Shown piece after piece: positions 26,862-34,016 of a DNA stretch of 64,000 nucleotides. The stretch is from Mycobacterium kyorinense (GTDB taxonomy: Bacteria > Actinomycetota > Actinomycetes > Mycobacteriales > Mycobacteriaceae): NCBI RefSeq assembly GCF_002101735.1, contig NZ_LQPE01000163.1, positions 62,001 through 126,000 on the forward strand, in the 5' to 3' direction. Made by a program: the position numbers and the translations under genes. The notes under the pieces are model-generated. The model was not told the DNA's origin and ran no database searches. It saw only the letters and a program-made list of their open reading frames with translations. The number at the start of each line of letters is the position of its first letter. The stretch's first letter is position 1.

Positions 26862-28145
26862 GTGTCTGAGCATCCGGGCCAGGGAGCTGGGGCGTCTCGC
26901 GGTCCTGAAGACCATCCGACGACGGAACTGCCGCCACAGCCGCACCCCGGTGAGCCGGACGCCAGGACCAGCAACGCCGAGACCAAGGCGTTCGCCGGGT
27001 TCCGCACCGAACGCCGCTTCGCCGAGAACGAGACCGTCGGCGGGCTGGCGCCGCCCACCCGCGTCGAGCCGCGTGCCTGGGCGGCCACCCCGGCCAAGGG
27101 ACTGCCGCGAGTCGTCGACTCGCCGCCATACGGCACCGGTTTCTACGGCGCACAGCGAGCGGACGCGCCCTATCGCCAGGGTGCGGTGCACCACCCGCCG
27201 TCGCCGTACCCGGAACTGTCCACCAGCACCCTGTTGCGGCAGGTCAAACCGCCGCCGTCGGAGGGCTGGCGCAAATGGCTCTACATCCTGTCCGGCCAGC
27301 TGATCAACGTCGGCGAAAGCCCGCGGGTCAACCGCTACAACGACCTGATCATGCAGGCCAACCGACCGCTGCGGGGCTGCTACCGGATTGCGATGCTGTC
27401 GCTGAAGGGCGGGGTCGGCAAGACCACGATCACCGCCACGCTGGGCGCCACCTTCGCGTCCATCCGCGGCGATCGGGTGATCGCCGTCGACGCCAACCCC
27501 GACCGCGGCACGCTGAGCCAGAAGGTGCCGTTGGAGACGCCGGCCACCGTGCGGCATTTGCTGCGCGACGCCGAGGGCATCCAGCGCTACAGCGACGTGC
27601 GCAGCTACACCTCGCAGGGCCCGAGCCGGCTGGAGGTGCTGGCCTCCGAAAGCGACCCGGCGATGTCCGACGCGTTCAGCGCCGAGGACTACACCCGCAC
27701 GCTGGAAATCCTGGAGCGCTATTACGGCCTGGTGCTCACCGACTGCGGCACCGGGTTGCTGCACTCGGCGATGTCGGCGGTGCTGGCCAAGGCCGACACG
27801 CTGGTGGTGGTCAGCTCGGGATCGATCGACGGCGCCCGCAGCGCGTCGGCGACGCTGGACTGGCTGGACGCGCACGGCCACGAGGATCAGGTGCGCAATT
27901 CGATCGCGGTGATCAACGCGGTGCGGCCGCGCTCAGGCAAGGTCGACATGCAAAAGGTCGTCGATCACTTCTCGCGGCGCTGCCGCGCCGTGCGGTTGAT
28001 CCCGTTCGACCCGCATCTGGAGGAGGGCGCGGAAATCAGCCTGGAGCGGTTGAAGCGCGAGACACGAGAAGCGCTGATCGAGTTGGCAGCCGTTGTGGCC
28101 GACGGGTTTCCGAGCGACGACCGGCGCAACACCGGCTTTATCTAA
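26862..28145 (+). CDS. MinD/ParA-like P-loop ATPase with proline-rich N-terminus (Rv0530-like)
   Basis: From GTG 26862, 7 nt after GAGGGGA, it is 427 residues; a GTG at 26856 is too close to the ribosome site. The first 150 residues are Pro/Ala-rich and probably disordered. The rest is a MinD/ParA-like domain with a deviant Walker A (SLKGGVGKTT, about 180-189), a DANPDRG switch and a VLTDCGTGL segment. The layout resembles EspI and other ESX-associated ATPases as well as Rv0530, which lies at this place in M. tuberculosis. The role could be positioning or secretion-related regulation. No ESX genes are nearby. Its stop overlaps a minus-strand small gene by 3 nt. Confidence 0.88.
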   Translation: MSEHPGQGAGASRGPEDHPTTELPPQPHPGEPDARTSNAETKAFAGFRTERRFAENETVGGLAPPTRVEPRAWAATPAKGLPRVVDSPPYGTGFYGAQRADAPYRQGAVHHPPSPYPELSTSTLLRQVKPPPSEGWRKWLYILSGQLINVGESPRVNRYNDLIMQANRPLRGCYRIAMLSLKGGVGKTTITATLGATFASIRGDRVIAVDANPDRGTLSQKVPLETPATVRHLLRDAEGIQRYSDVRSYTSQGPSRLEVLASESDPAMSDAFSAEDYTRTLEILERYYGLVLTDCGTGLLHSAMSAVLAKADTLVVVSSGSIDGARSASATLDWLDAHGHEDQVRNSIAVINAVRPRSGKVDMQKVVDHFSRRCRAVRLIPFDPHLEEGAEISLERLKRETREALIELAAVVADGFPSDDRRNTGFI

Positions 28146-28303
28146 CGCGGGTTGTTATCGCCGCGGCCTAGCCGCCACAGGAACTCCGGATCGTCGTCTG
28201 GTCCGATGACGCGAGTCTTCGGGCGGTTCATCTGCGAACGCGCGGCCCGCCAGCCAAGATAGATCAGCGTCCCCAAAACCAAGACGAGGAGCAGGTAGAG
28301 CAC
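28142..28303 (-). CDS. 53-residue single-TM membrane protein
   Basis: A GTG at 28303 preceded 6 nt upstream by a perfect AGGAGG opens a 53-codon gene. It begins with one hydrophobic helix (VLYLLLVLVLGTLIYLGW) followed by a basic linker and a soluble tail with GPDDDPEFLWRLGRG. The strong ribosome site, the membrane-helix start and the conserved-looking acidic/aromatic tail argue that it is real. It is convergent with the ATPase gene and overlaps its stop by 4 nt. Function is unknown; small actinobacterial membrane proteins with a similar PDDDPEFL tail are familiar to me without a name. Confidence 0.75.
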   Translation of the reverse strand: MLYLLLVLVLGTLIYLGWRAARSQMNRPKTRVIGPDDDPEFLWRLGRGDNNPR

Positions 28304-28349
28304 TCGACACCTCCTGCGTCCGAATATACGCGCACCGTAGGCTCACACC

Positions 28350-28661
28350 GTGCCGGTTGGTCGAAGCCCCGCTGGTCGCGCCGCGGTCGACGTTCTGCTC
28401 TACGGGGCGGCCCGGCTTACTCTTGCGGTCGCCCTGACTGCCGCGATCTACGGGGTGGCGCGGCTGCTCGGGGTGCGGGAGTTTCCCATTGTTGTCGCCG
28501 CCTTGTTCGCATTGGTCATCGCGATGCCGCTTGGCATCTGGTTGTTCAGCCCGCTGCGCCGCCGCGCCACCGCCGGGATCGAGGCGGCCACCGAGCGACG
28601 ACGCCGCGACCGCGAGCAACTGCGAGCCCGGCTGCGCGGCGAGACTCCGCCGGAGGACTGA
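28350..28661 (+). CDS. DUF4229-like small membrane protein (Rv0531-like)
   Basis: A 103-residue protein from GTG 28350 with two TM helices (about 14-38 and 46-66) and a highly charged C-terminal helix (ERRRRDREQLRARLRG). It matches the DUF4229 layout and Rv0531, which follows Rv0530 in M. tuberculosis. It is divergent from the 53-residue gene with 46 nt between starts. No catalytic motif is present and no function is assigned. A dispersed palindrome follows its stop and probably ends the transcript. Confidence 0.82.
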   Translation: MPVGRSPAGRAAVDVLLYGAARLTLAVALTAAIYGVARLLGVREFPIVVAALFALVIAMPLGIWLFSPLRRRATAGIEAATERRRRDREQLRARLRGETPPED

Positions 28662-28676
28662 CGCGCGCCTCGGCGT

Positions 28677-28753
28677 CGAGTGTGCGTCCTGGGCGACGAC
28701 ACGCCGATGAGCTGCGCCGTGAGCGCACACTCGAAAACCTGAATGCACACTCG
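28677..28753 (+). terminator. Imperfect palindrome with a doubled right arm
   Basis: The left arm CGAGTGTGCGT (28677-28687) pairs with 28723-28733 (10 of 11) and again in part with 28745-28753. It follows the DUF4229 gene stop by 15 nt and precedes the HTH/Clp-N promoter. It fits the dispersed palindrome family of this window. Confidence 0.5.
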
Positions 28754-28765
28754 GTCCATCCAGGG

Positions 28766-28812
28766 GCCGTCAACATTGCTTGACGGCATGGCGGTGTCAA
28801 CCTATATTGACA
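28766..28812 (+). promoter_or_regulatory. Promoter with two tandem operator palindromes for the HTH/Clp-N pair
   Basis: A near-consensus promoter is visible: TTGACG (28780-28785), 17 nt, TATATT (28803-28808). Operator 1 is GCCGTCAA-N6-TTGACGGC (28766-28787), perfect 8-bp arms, over the -35. Operator 2 is TGTCAA-N6-TTGACA (28795-28812) over the -10. Centres are 27 bp apart. The first start codon, GTG 28816, is 7 nt past the -10, so the mRNA is probably leaderless. Autorepression by the HTH protein encoded next is the obvious inference. Confidence 0.75.
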
Positions 28813-28815
28813 ACC

Positions 28816-29043
28816 GTGAGTGACACCGCTGATCTGTCGTCGATCCCGACCGCCGACGTGGCAGCCAGCGCCGACCCGGCCGTCGGATTACGGGCCGTGC
28901 GAGCGCTGCAGCGACTGCAGGAGCGGTTGGAGGCCATCCACGTCGCGAATGCCCGTGAGCAGGGCTGGAGTTGGCAGGCCATCGCCGAAGCACTCGGGGT
29001 GAGCCGGCAGGCCGTGCACCAGAAGTACAACCGGAGGAGATGA
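28816..29043 (+). CDS. Small helix-turn-helix DNA-binding protein
   Basis: A 75-residue protein from GTG 28816. The C-terminal half is a compact HTH: QGWSWQAIAEALGVSRQAVHQKYNRR, about 48-74, shown in part by GVSRQAVHQKY. It is preceded by a helix (VRALQRLQERLEAIHVANAR) that likely dimerises. The GTG lies 7 nt after a TATATT -10, suggesting a leaderless transcript. The Clp-N gene starts 4 nt after its stop, preceded by GGAGG inside this gene's end. It probably binds the TGTCAA-N6-TTGACA sites in its own promoter. HTH plus Clp-N pairs occur in other actinobacteria, where the role is unclear. Confidence 0.88.
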   Translation: MSDTADLSSIPTADVAASADPAVGLRAVRALQRLQERLEAIHVANAREQGWSWQAIAEALGVSRQAVHQKYNRRR

Positions 29044-29047
29044 CCTA

Positions 29048-29617
29048 ATGGTTTTCGAGCGGTTCACCCGCGATGCGCGAGTCGCAATGGTTTTCGCCCA
29101 CGAGGAGGCGCGCGAGCTCGGAGATAGCGAAATCGGTACGCAGCACCTACTTCTCGGACTCCTGCAAGCCGCGCGGGATGACCTGTCGGCGGTGCTGAGC
29201 GGCTACGGCGTGACCGCCGATGTGGTGCGTGCCCGGCTGGTCGAGACGTCGTCGACGTCCGGGGCGTCGTTCGACGAGGACGCCGAAGCTTTGCGTGCCA
29301 TCGGCATCGACCTGCAGGCCGTTCGCGACAGCGTCGCCCGCACCTTCGGAGCCGACGCATTCGACCACGCTCTGTCCCGATCCGGTCGGCGCCGACGCCG
29401 CCGCGGTCACGTTCCGTTCACCCGCGCGGCGAAGAAAGCGGTGGAGCTCGCACTACGAGAAGCCTTGGCGCACAAGGACAGAGAGATCCGCTGCGAGCAT
29501 CTGCTGCTGGGATTGCTGCGGGGCGGCGACAGGGCGGCGATCGATCTGATCACCGAACACGTCTACACCGCGCAACTACGAGCCGCCGTCGTCGCGCTGC
29601 TCGACAAAGTGGCCTGA
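29048..29617 (+). CDS. Stand-alone Clp N-domain protein (double Clp-N repeat)
   Basis: A 189-residue protein made of two Clp-N repeats and no AAA+ module. The first repeat is FERFTRDARVAMVFAHEEAREL followed by IGTQHLLLGLL; the second is VPFTRAAKKAVELALREALAH followed by IRCEHLLLGLLRGG. A basic linker (RSGRRRRRRGH) joins them. In ClpC this domain binds adaptors and phosphoarginine marks, and stand-alone forms such as ClpC2 can sequester ligands or antibiotics that target ClpC1. The gene is coupled to the HTH regulator, so expression is probably induced under some proteostasis stress. Binding partners are unknown. Confidence 0.88.
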   Translation: MVFERFTRDARVAMVFAHEEARELGDSEIGTQHLLLGLLQAARDDLSAVLSGYGVTADVVRARLVETSSTSGASFDEDAEALRAIGIDLQAVRDSVARTFGADAFDHALSRSGRRRRRRGHVPFTRAAKKAVELALREALAHKDREIRCEHLLLGLLRGGDRAAIDLITEHVYTAQLRAAVVALLDKVA

Positions 29618-29620
29618 CCG

Positions 29621-30487
29621 TCACACCGCCAGAGCTACCGCCACCGCGATCGACCACACCAGCATCGTCAGCCCGGTGTCCCGCAGCACTGGGATCAACT
29701 CGGGGCCTGTGCAGCCGGACCGCACCGGCCGCGCACCGCGCAGCGCCAAGGGCGTTGCCACCAATCCCGCGGCGCACCACGGCGTCGCCAACATGAGTAG
29801 CAGTGTCAGCACTGCGGCGAGTGCCAGCAGGCCCTGGTACAAAAACCGCGTCCGTGCATCACCCAGCCGTACCGCCAGCGTGATCTTGCCGGACTGCGCG
29901 TCGGTCGGGATGTCGCGAAGGTTGTTGGCCACCAACACCGCCGACGACAGCGCACCCGTCGCCACCGCCAGCACCAGGCCCACCCAGTCCACCCGCAAAG
30001 CCTGCGTGTATTGGGTGCCCAGCACGGCGATCAGGCCGAAGTAGACGAACACCGCCAGTTCACCAAAACCCGCATACCCGTAGGGTTTTGACCCACCGGT
30101 GTACAGCCAGGCCCCGGCGATGCACCCCGCGCCGACGGCGATAAGCCACGGCGCGCTGGTCAAGGCCAATGCCAGCCCGGCCGCCGCGCCGACGCTCAGG
30201 CTCACCACGGCCACCGTCAGAACCGAGCGCGGGGTGGCCAGTCGCGAACCCACCAGCCGCACCGGGCCGGCCCGGTCGTCGTCGGTGCCCCGGATGCCGT
30301 CGGAGTAGTCGTTGGCGAAGTTGACACCGACGATGAACGCGCATGCCACCGACAGCGCCAGCAGCGCCTTCCACCAGACGGCGGCGTGCATCCAGGCCGC
30401 GGCGCCGGTGCCCGCGATGACCGGCGCCACCGCATTGGGCAACGTGCGCGGCCGGGCCCCGGCGATCCACTGCTGAAAGCTAGCCAT
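29621..30487 (-). CDS. menA: 1,4-dihydroxy-2-naphthoate prenyltransferase MenA
   Basis: MenA joins the polyprenyl chain to 1,4-dihydroxy-2-naphthoate in the membrane, giving demethylmenaquinone. The 288-residue UbiA-family protein has about eight TM helices. Both Asp-rich sites are present: NFANDYSDGIRGTDDD (about 56-71) and ANNLRDIPTDAQSGK (about 186-200). The ATG at 30487 overlaps the in-frame ATG at 30486 on the other strand, so the divergent phosphorylase gene probably starts downstream of it. It supplies the substrate for MenG and later MenJ, both in this window. Confidence 0.97.
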   Translation of the reverse strand: MASFQQWIAGARPRTLPNAVAPVIAGTGAAAWMHAAVWWKALLALSVACAFIVGVNFANDYSDGIRGTDDDRAGPVRLVGSRLATPRSVLTVAVVSLSVGAAAGLALALTSAPWLIAVGAGCIAGAWLYTGGSKPYGYAGFGELAVFVYFGLIAVLGTQYTQALRVDWVGLVLAVATGALSSAVLVANNLRDIPTDAQSGKITLAVRLGDARTRFLYQGLLALAAVLTLLLMLATPWCAAGLVATPLALRGARPVRSGCTGPELIPVLRDTGLTMLVWSIAVAVALAV

Positions 30488-30524
30488 GGCTCGATCGTTC
30501 CATGCGCTGTACCAGAATGAACGA

Positions 30525-31301
30525 ATGCTCGGAGTGATCGGCGGCAGCGGCTTCTACACCTTTTTCGGGGCGGACGCGCGCACCATCAACCTGGACACCC
30601 CGTTCGGCGAGCCGAGCGCCCCGGTGACGGTCGGCGTCGTCGGCGAGCATGAGGTCGCCTTTCTGCCCCGTCATGGCGCTCAGCATCAGTATTCGGCGCA
30701 CACTGTTCCGTACCGGGCCAACATGTGGGCGCTGCGCGCGTTGGGCGTGCGCCGGGTGTTCGGGCCGTGCGCGGTCGGCAGCCTGACGCCCGATCTCGGG
30801 CCCGGCTCGATTGTGGTGCCCGACCAGCTGGTGGATCGCACCCACGGCCGCGCCGACACCTACTTCGAATCCGGCGGGGCGCACGCCGCCTTTGCCGATC
30901 CGTACTGCCCGGCTTTGCGGGCCGCGGTCACCGGCCTGCCCGGCGTGGTCGACGGCGGCACCATGGTGGTGATCCAGGGCCCGCGGTTTTCCACCCGTGC
31001 GGAAAGCCAGTGGTACGCCGCCGCCGGGTTCAGGCTGATCAACATGACCGGTTATCCCGAAGCGGTACTCGCTCGCGAACTCGACATGTGTTATGCCTCA
31101 ATCGCTTTGGTGACCGACCTGGACGCCGGGATCGAGGCGGGGACGGGAGTGACGGCCGTCGACGTGTTCGGCGAATTCGAGAAGAACATCGAGCCGTTCA
31201 AAAAGCTGGTGCACGAGGCGATCGGCCAGGTTGCCGCCGAGCACACCTGTACCGACTGCCAGTCACACACCGGCGTCAGCTTGCCGTTCGACCTGCCGTG
31301 A
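30525..31301 (+). CDS. Purine nucleoside / methylthioadenosine phosphorylase (Rv0535-like)
   Basis: From ATG 30525 (MLGVIGGSGFYTFFG) it is 258 residues; ATG 30486 would add 13 but overlaps the menA start. The phosphate site GGSGF, PRHGAQHQYSAHTVPYRAN, the CAVGSL strand, GPRFSTRAESQWY and the NMTGYPEA purine-site segment define the MTAP/PNP family. It cleaves methylthioadenosine or purine nucleosides with phosphate in the cytoplasm. The MTAP-type family is favoured because of HGxxHxxxAH. The epimerase gene starts inside its stop (GTGA). C-terminal Cys pair (CTDC) is unusual but seen in mycobacterial members. Confidence 0.92.
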   Translation: MLGVIGGSGFYTFFGADARTINLDTPFGEPSAPVTVGVVGEHEVAFLPRHGAQHQYSAHTVPYRANMWALRALGVRRVFGPCAVGSLTPDLGPGSIVVPDQLVDRTHGRADTYFESGGAHAAFADPYCPALRAAVTGLPGVVDGGTMVVIQGPRFSTRAESQWYAAAGFRLINMTGYPEAVLARELDMCYASIALVTDLDAGIEAGTGVTAVDVFGEFEKNIEPFKKLVHEAIGQVAAEHTCTDCQSHTGVSLPFDLP

Positions 31302-32332
31302 GGGTGCTGCTGACCGGCGCGGCCGGCTTCATCGGCGCGCGAGTACACGCCGCGTTGCAAGCCGCGGGGCACGAGGTCGTTGCCGTCGACGCCCTGCTGC
31401 CCGCCGCGCACGGCCCAGATGCGCCGATGCCACCCGGATGCCAACGCGTGGACGTCCGCGACGCCGACGCGCTGGCCCCGCTGTTGGCCGGAGTGGACCT
31501 GGTCTGTCATCAGGCCGCCGTCGTCGGCGCCGGCGTGAACGCCGCCGACGCCCCGGCGTACGGCAGCCACAACGACTTTGGCACCGCCGTGTTGCTGGCG
31601 CAGATGTTTGCCACCGGTGTGCGACGGCTGGTGCTGGCGTCGTCGATGGTGGTCTACGGGCAGGGCCGCTACCGCTGCGCCGAGCACGGGCCGGTCGACC
31701 CGGAGCCACGACGCCGGGCCGACCTGGATGCCGGGGTTTTCGAGCATCGTTGCCCGCGCTGTGGTCGTGAGGTGGCCTGGCAGCTGGTCGACGAGGACAC
31801 TCCGCTGCGGCCCCGCAGCCTGTACGCGGCCAGCAAGGCCGCGCAGGAGCATTACGCGCTGGCGTGGTCGGAGTCGACCGGCGGCTCGGTGGTCGCGCTG
31901 CGCTACCACAACGTCTACGGCCCGGGCATGCCGCGCGACACGCCATATTCGGGGGTGGCCGCCATTTTCCGGTCGGCGCTCGAAAAGGGTAAGCCGCCAC
32001 CGGTTTTCGAGGACGGCGGCCAAATGCGTGATTTCGTGCACGTCGACGACGTGGCGGCCGCCAACGTGGCCGCCATGGCCTTCGACGGGCAGGGCTTTGT
32101 CGCCGCGAATGTCTGTTCGGACCAGCCTATTTCGATCCTGGAGGTCGCGACGGCGCTCTGCGACGCGCGCGATGGGGGTGTGTCGCCGGTCGTCACCGGC
32201 CAGTATCGCAGTGGCGACGTGCGCCATATCGTCGCCGATCCGGCCCGGGCCGCCCAGATTTTGGGCTTCCGCGCGGCCGTCGACCCGCAGCAAGGGCTGC
32301 GTGAATTCGCGTCGGCGCCGCTGCGCGGTTAG
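31298..32332 (+). CDS. galE3: NAD-dependent sugar epimerase (GalE3-like, Rv0536)
   Basis: A 344-residue extended SDR starting at GTG 31298, overlapping the upstream stop. It has the NAD motif TGAAGFIG, the catalytic Tyr-Lys as YAASK (about 168-172) and the Ser region ASSMVVYG. An insertion of about 35 residues between them (about 118-150) carries Cys residues (RCAEHG, then CPRCG) that look like a small zinc-binding knuckle. Substrate is probably a nucleotide sugar, but epimerase versus dehydratase cannot be decided. It is translationally coupled to the phosphorylase and convergent with the membrane-protein gene (4-nt overlap). Confidence 0.9.
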   Translation: MRVLLTGAAGFIGARVHAALQAAGHEVVAVDALLPAAHGPDAPMPPGCQRVDVRDADALAPLLAGVDLVCHQAAVVGAGVNAADAPAYGSHNDFGTAVLLAQMFATGVRRLVLASSMVVYGQGRYRCAEHGPVDPEPRRRADLDAGVFEHRCPRCGREVAWQLVDEDTPLRPRSLYAASKAAQEHYALAWSESTGGSVVALRYHNVYGPGMPRDTPYSGVAAIFRSALEKGKPPPVFEDGGQMRDFVHVDDVAAANVAAMAFDGQGFVAANVCSDQPISILEVATALCDARDGGVSPVVTGQYRSGDVRHIVADPARAAQILGFRAAVDPQQGLREFASAPLRG

Positions 32333-33843
32333 CGTTGCCCGGGCCGGTAGATCTTGGGCGGGCGGGACAGGCGCTGCGTGGGAGCGTTGTCGCCACGAAA
32401 GATTCGCGGTCGGCCGGTGGCCGGGCGGGCCGTCTCGGGTTCCGTTGGGGCAGTGCGTTGTTGAGCCACTCGACCCGTGGCGATGACGACGGCGAGGATA
32501 CACAGGGTCAGGCAGCACAATACGACGTCGAACGTGCTGGTGATCTGCTGAGCGAGGTCGTTGCCGTAAACCGGATTGCTCAGCCAAGAAGGCGAACTCG
32601 CATATCGCGGAGCCAATGCGACGCCTATCACGATGCGGGAAACGCTGAGCACAAAGAGAACTCCGCACAGCGACGAGATCACGGGCCGGGGAAGTGACAG
32701 GTTGGCAAGGTTGAGGTACAGCCACACCGCAAGCACGGCGGTCACCAGATCGAACGCGGCCATCGCCGCGCTGTCGTACGCCGAGTACGGCAGGTTCAAG
32801 CTGACCGAGACGGCGATGTCGGTGATGCGCATCAGCACTGATCCGGCACACCATACGATGATGAGCAGCAAGCCTTTTCGTGCTGCCGGACGCCACAGGC
32901 TCTCGGGGATGTGCTCCGTCGTCGCGATGCGCAGCAAGGTCAGCGGCGCGAACACCGCGGCGGCTGCCGCCCACACCAGATAGCCCGCGAACCCGACACC
33001 GGCCGTGGAGGTGTTCTGCGCGATGCCGTGGAATGCGTCGATCTCGCGGCCGATAGGCAAGATCCAGACGATGATTCCGGCGAGCAGGGTGGACGCTCCG
33101 AGCCCGATGGTTGCGAGTCGAGATACCCTGCTGCGCTGAAGAATCCATCGCGACGCGACCACGACGGCAACCAGAGCAACAACGCCGTACACGACCGCGG
33201 TGGCGATGATCCCGACATTCTGCTTGCCAAAGCCAGACGAACCGGTAGGCAGCGCGGCCTTTATCCGCCAGAACAAGTTGAACACCACGGCGAGCAATGC
33301 CCCGACGACCGACGCGTATCCGAAGACGCGGGCAGAGCGCAGCCACCTTCGGAACCTGTCCTTATCGGCGGCCGTCGCACTGATCAGGGGTTGAGCGCTC
33401 AACAACGAACCGGCGATTCCGAGCCATGCGCCCGGCCCGACGCCGCCCGGCACGTTGGCAGTTCCGCCGTACCGCACCGTCTGGACCGCATCGAACACCA
33501 CAAACCCCAGCACCAATAGCAGGTACGGGATGTTGAATACGGCACGCAGCCGACCGGCCAGCGGATCCATGCGCCACGAGCCCGCGACTGATGCCAGCGA
33601 AAGCACTGTCACGACAAGCAGTACCGTGAACAGTCCACCACGGCTAGCCGGCACCCCGACGCCGAAATAAAGATTCCACGGCAAAGCGAGCGCGACGAGC
33701 AACAAAGCCGCCGCGACCACGTCGCGACCGATGTTCCAGCGCTGAATGGTCTTGCGAGTCACCACGGGTCGCGATGGCTGATCGTCGTTCCGCGGGACAG
33801 CGCCGAGGCGGACGGTACTTGTGTCGTCGCTGCTGTCGCTCAC
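32329..33843 (-). CDS. Polytopic membrane protein (Rv0537c-like)
   Basis: The best start is GTG 33843, 6 nt after GAGGGG, giving 504 residues; a GTG at 33894 lacks a ribosome site. A polar N-terminus of about 40 residues is followed by about ten to twelve TM helices. The C-terminus is cytoplasmic and basic (GRPRIFRGDNAPTQRLSRPPK). It corresponds to Rv0537c by position. No known transporter motif is visible. A 7-bp inverted repeat (GTGCCGG-N6-CCGGCAC, 33906-33925) lies in the divergent region upstream and may be an operator or a hairpin. It overlaps the 3' end of the epimerase gene by 4 nt. Confidence 0.82.
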   Translation of the reverse strand: MSDSSDDTSTVRLGAVPRNDDQPSRPVVTRKTIQRWNIGRDVVAAALLLVALALPWNLYFGVGVPASRGGLFTVLLVVTVLSLASVAGSWRMDPLAGRLRAVFNIPYLLLVLGFVVFDAVQTVRYGGTANVPGGVGPGAWLGIAGSLLSAQPLISATAADKDRFRRWLRSARVFGYASVVGALLAVVFNLFWRIKAALPTGSSGFGKQNVGIIATAVVYGVVALVAVVVASRWILQRSRVSRLATIGLGASTLLAGIIVWILPIGREIDAFHGIAQNTSTAGVGFAGYLVWAAAAAVFAPLTLLRIATTEHIPESLWRPAARKGLLLIIVWCAGSVLMRITDIAVSVSLNLPYSAYDSAAMAAFDLVTAVLAVWLYLNLANLSLPRPVISSLCGVLFVLSVSRIVIGVALAPRYASSPSWLSNPVYGNDLAQQITSTFDVVLCCLTLCILAVVIATGRVAQQRTAPTEPETARPATGRPRIFRGDNAPTQRLSRPPKIYRPGQR

Positions 33844-34016
33844 CAGTTTCCCCTCGCGATATGACAGGGTGCGCGCTTCGTGGTCGGTCGTCACCAGTGT
33901 GGCCTGTGCCGGCCAGTTCCGGCACGGGGCGCGCTTCCGTAGGCTGGGTCTGCATTATTCGCTGACCCGGTGTCGGCCCAATAGCTGATACTGCAGTGTC
34001 AGAGAGGAGAGCCGCG

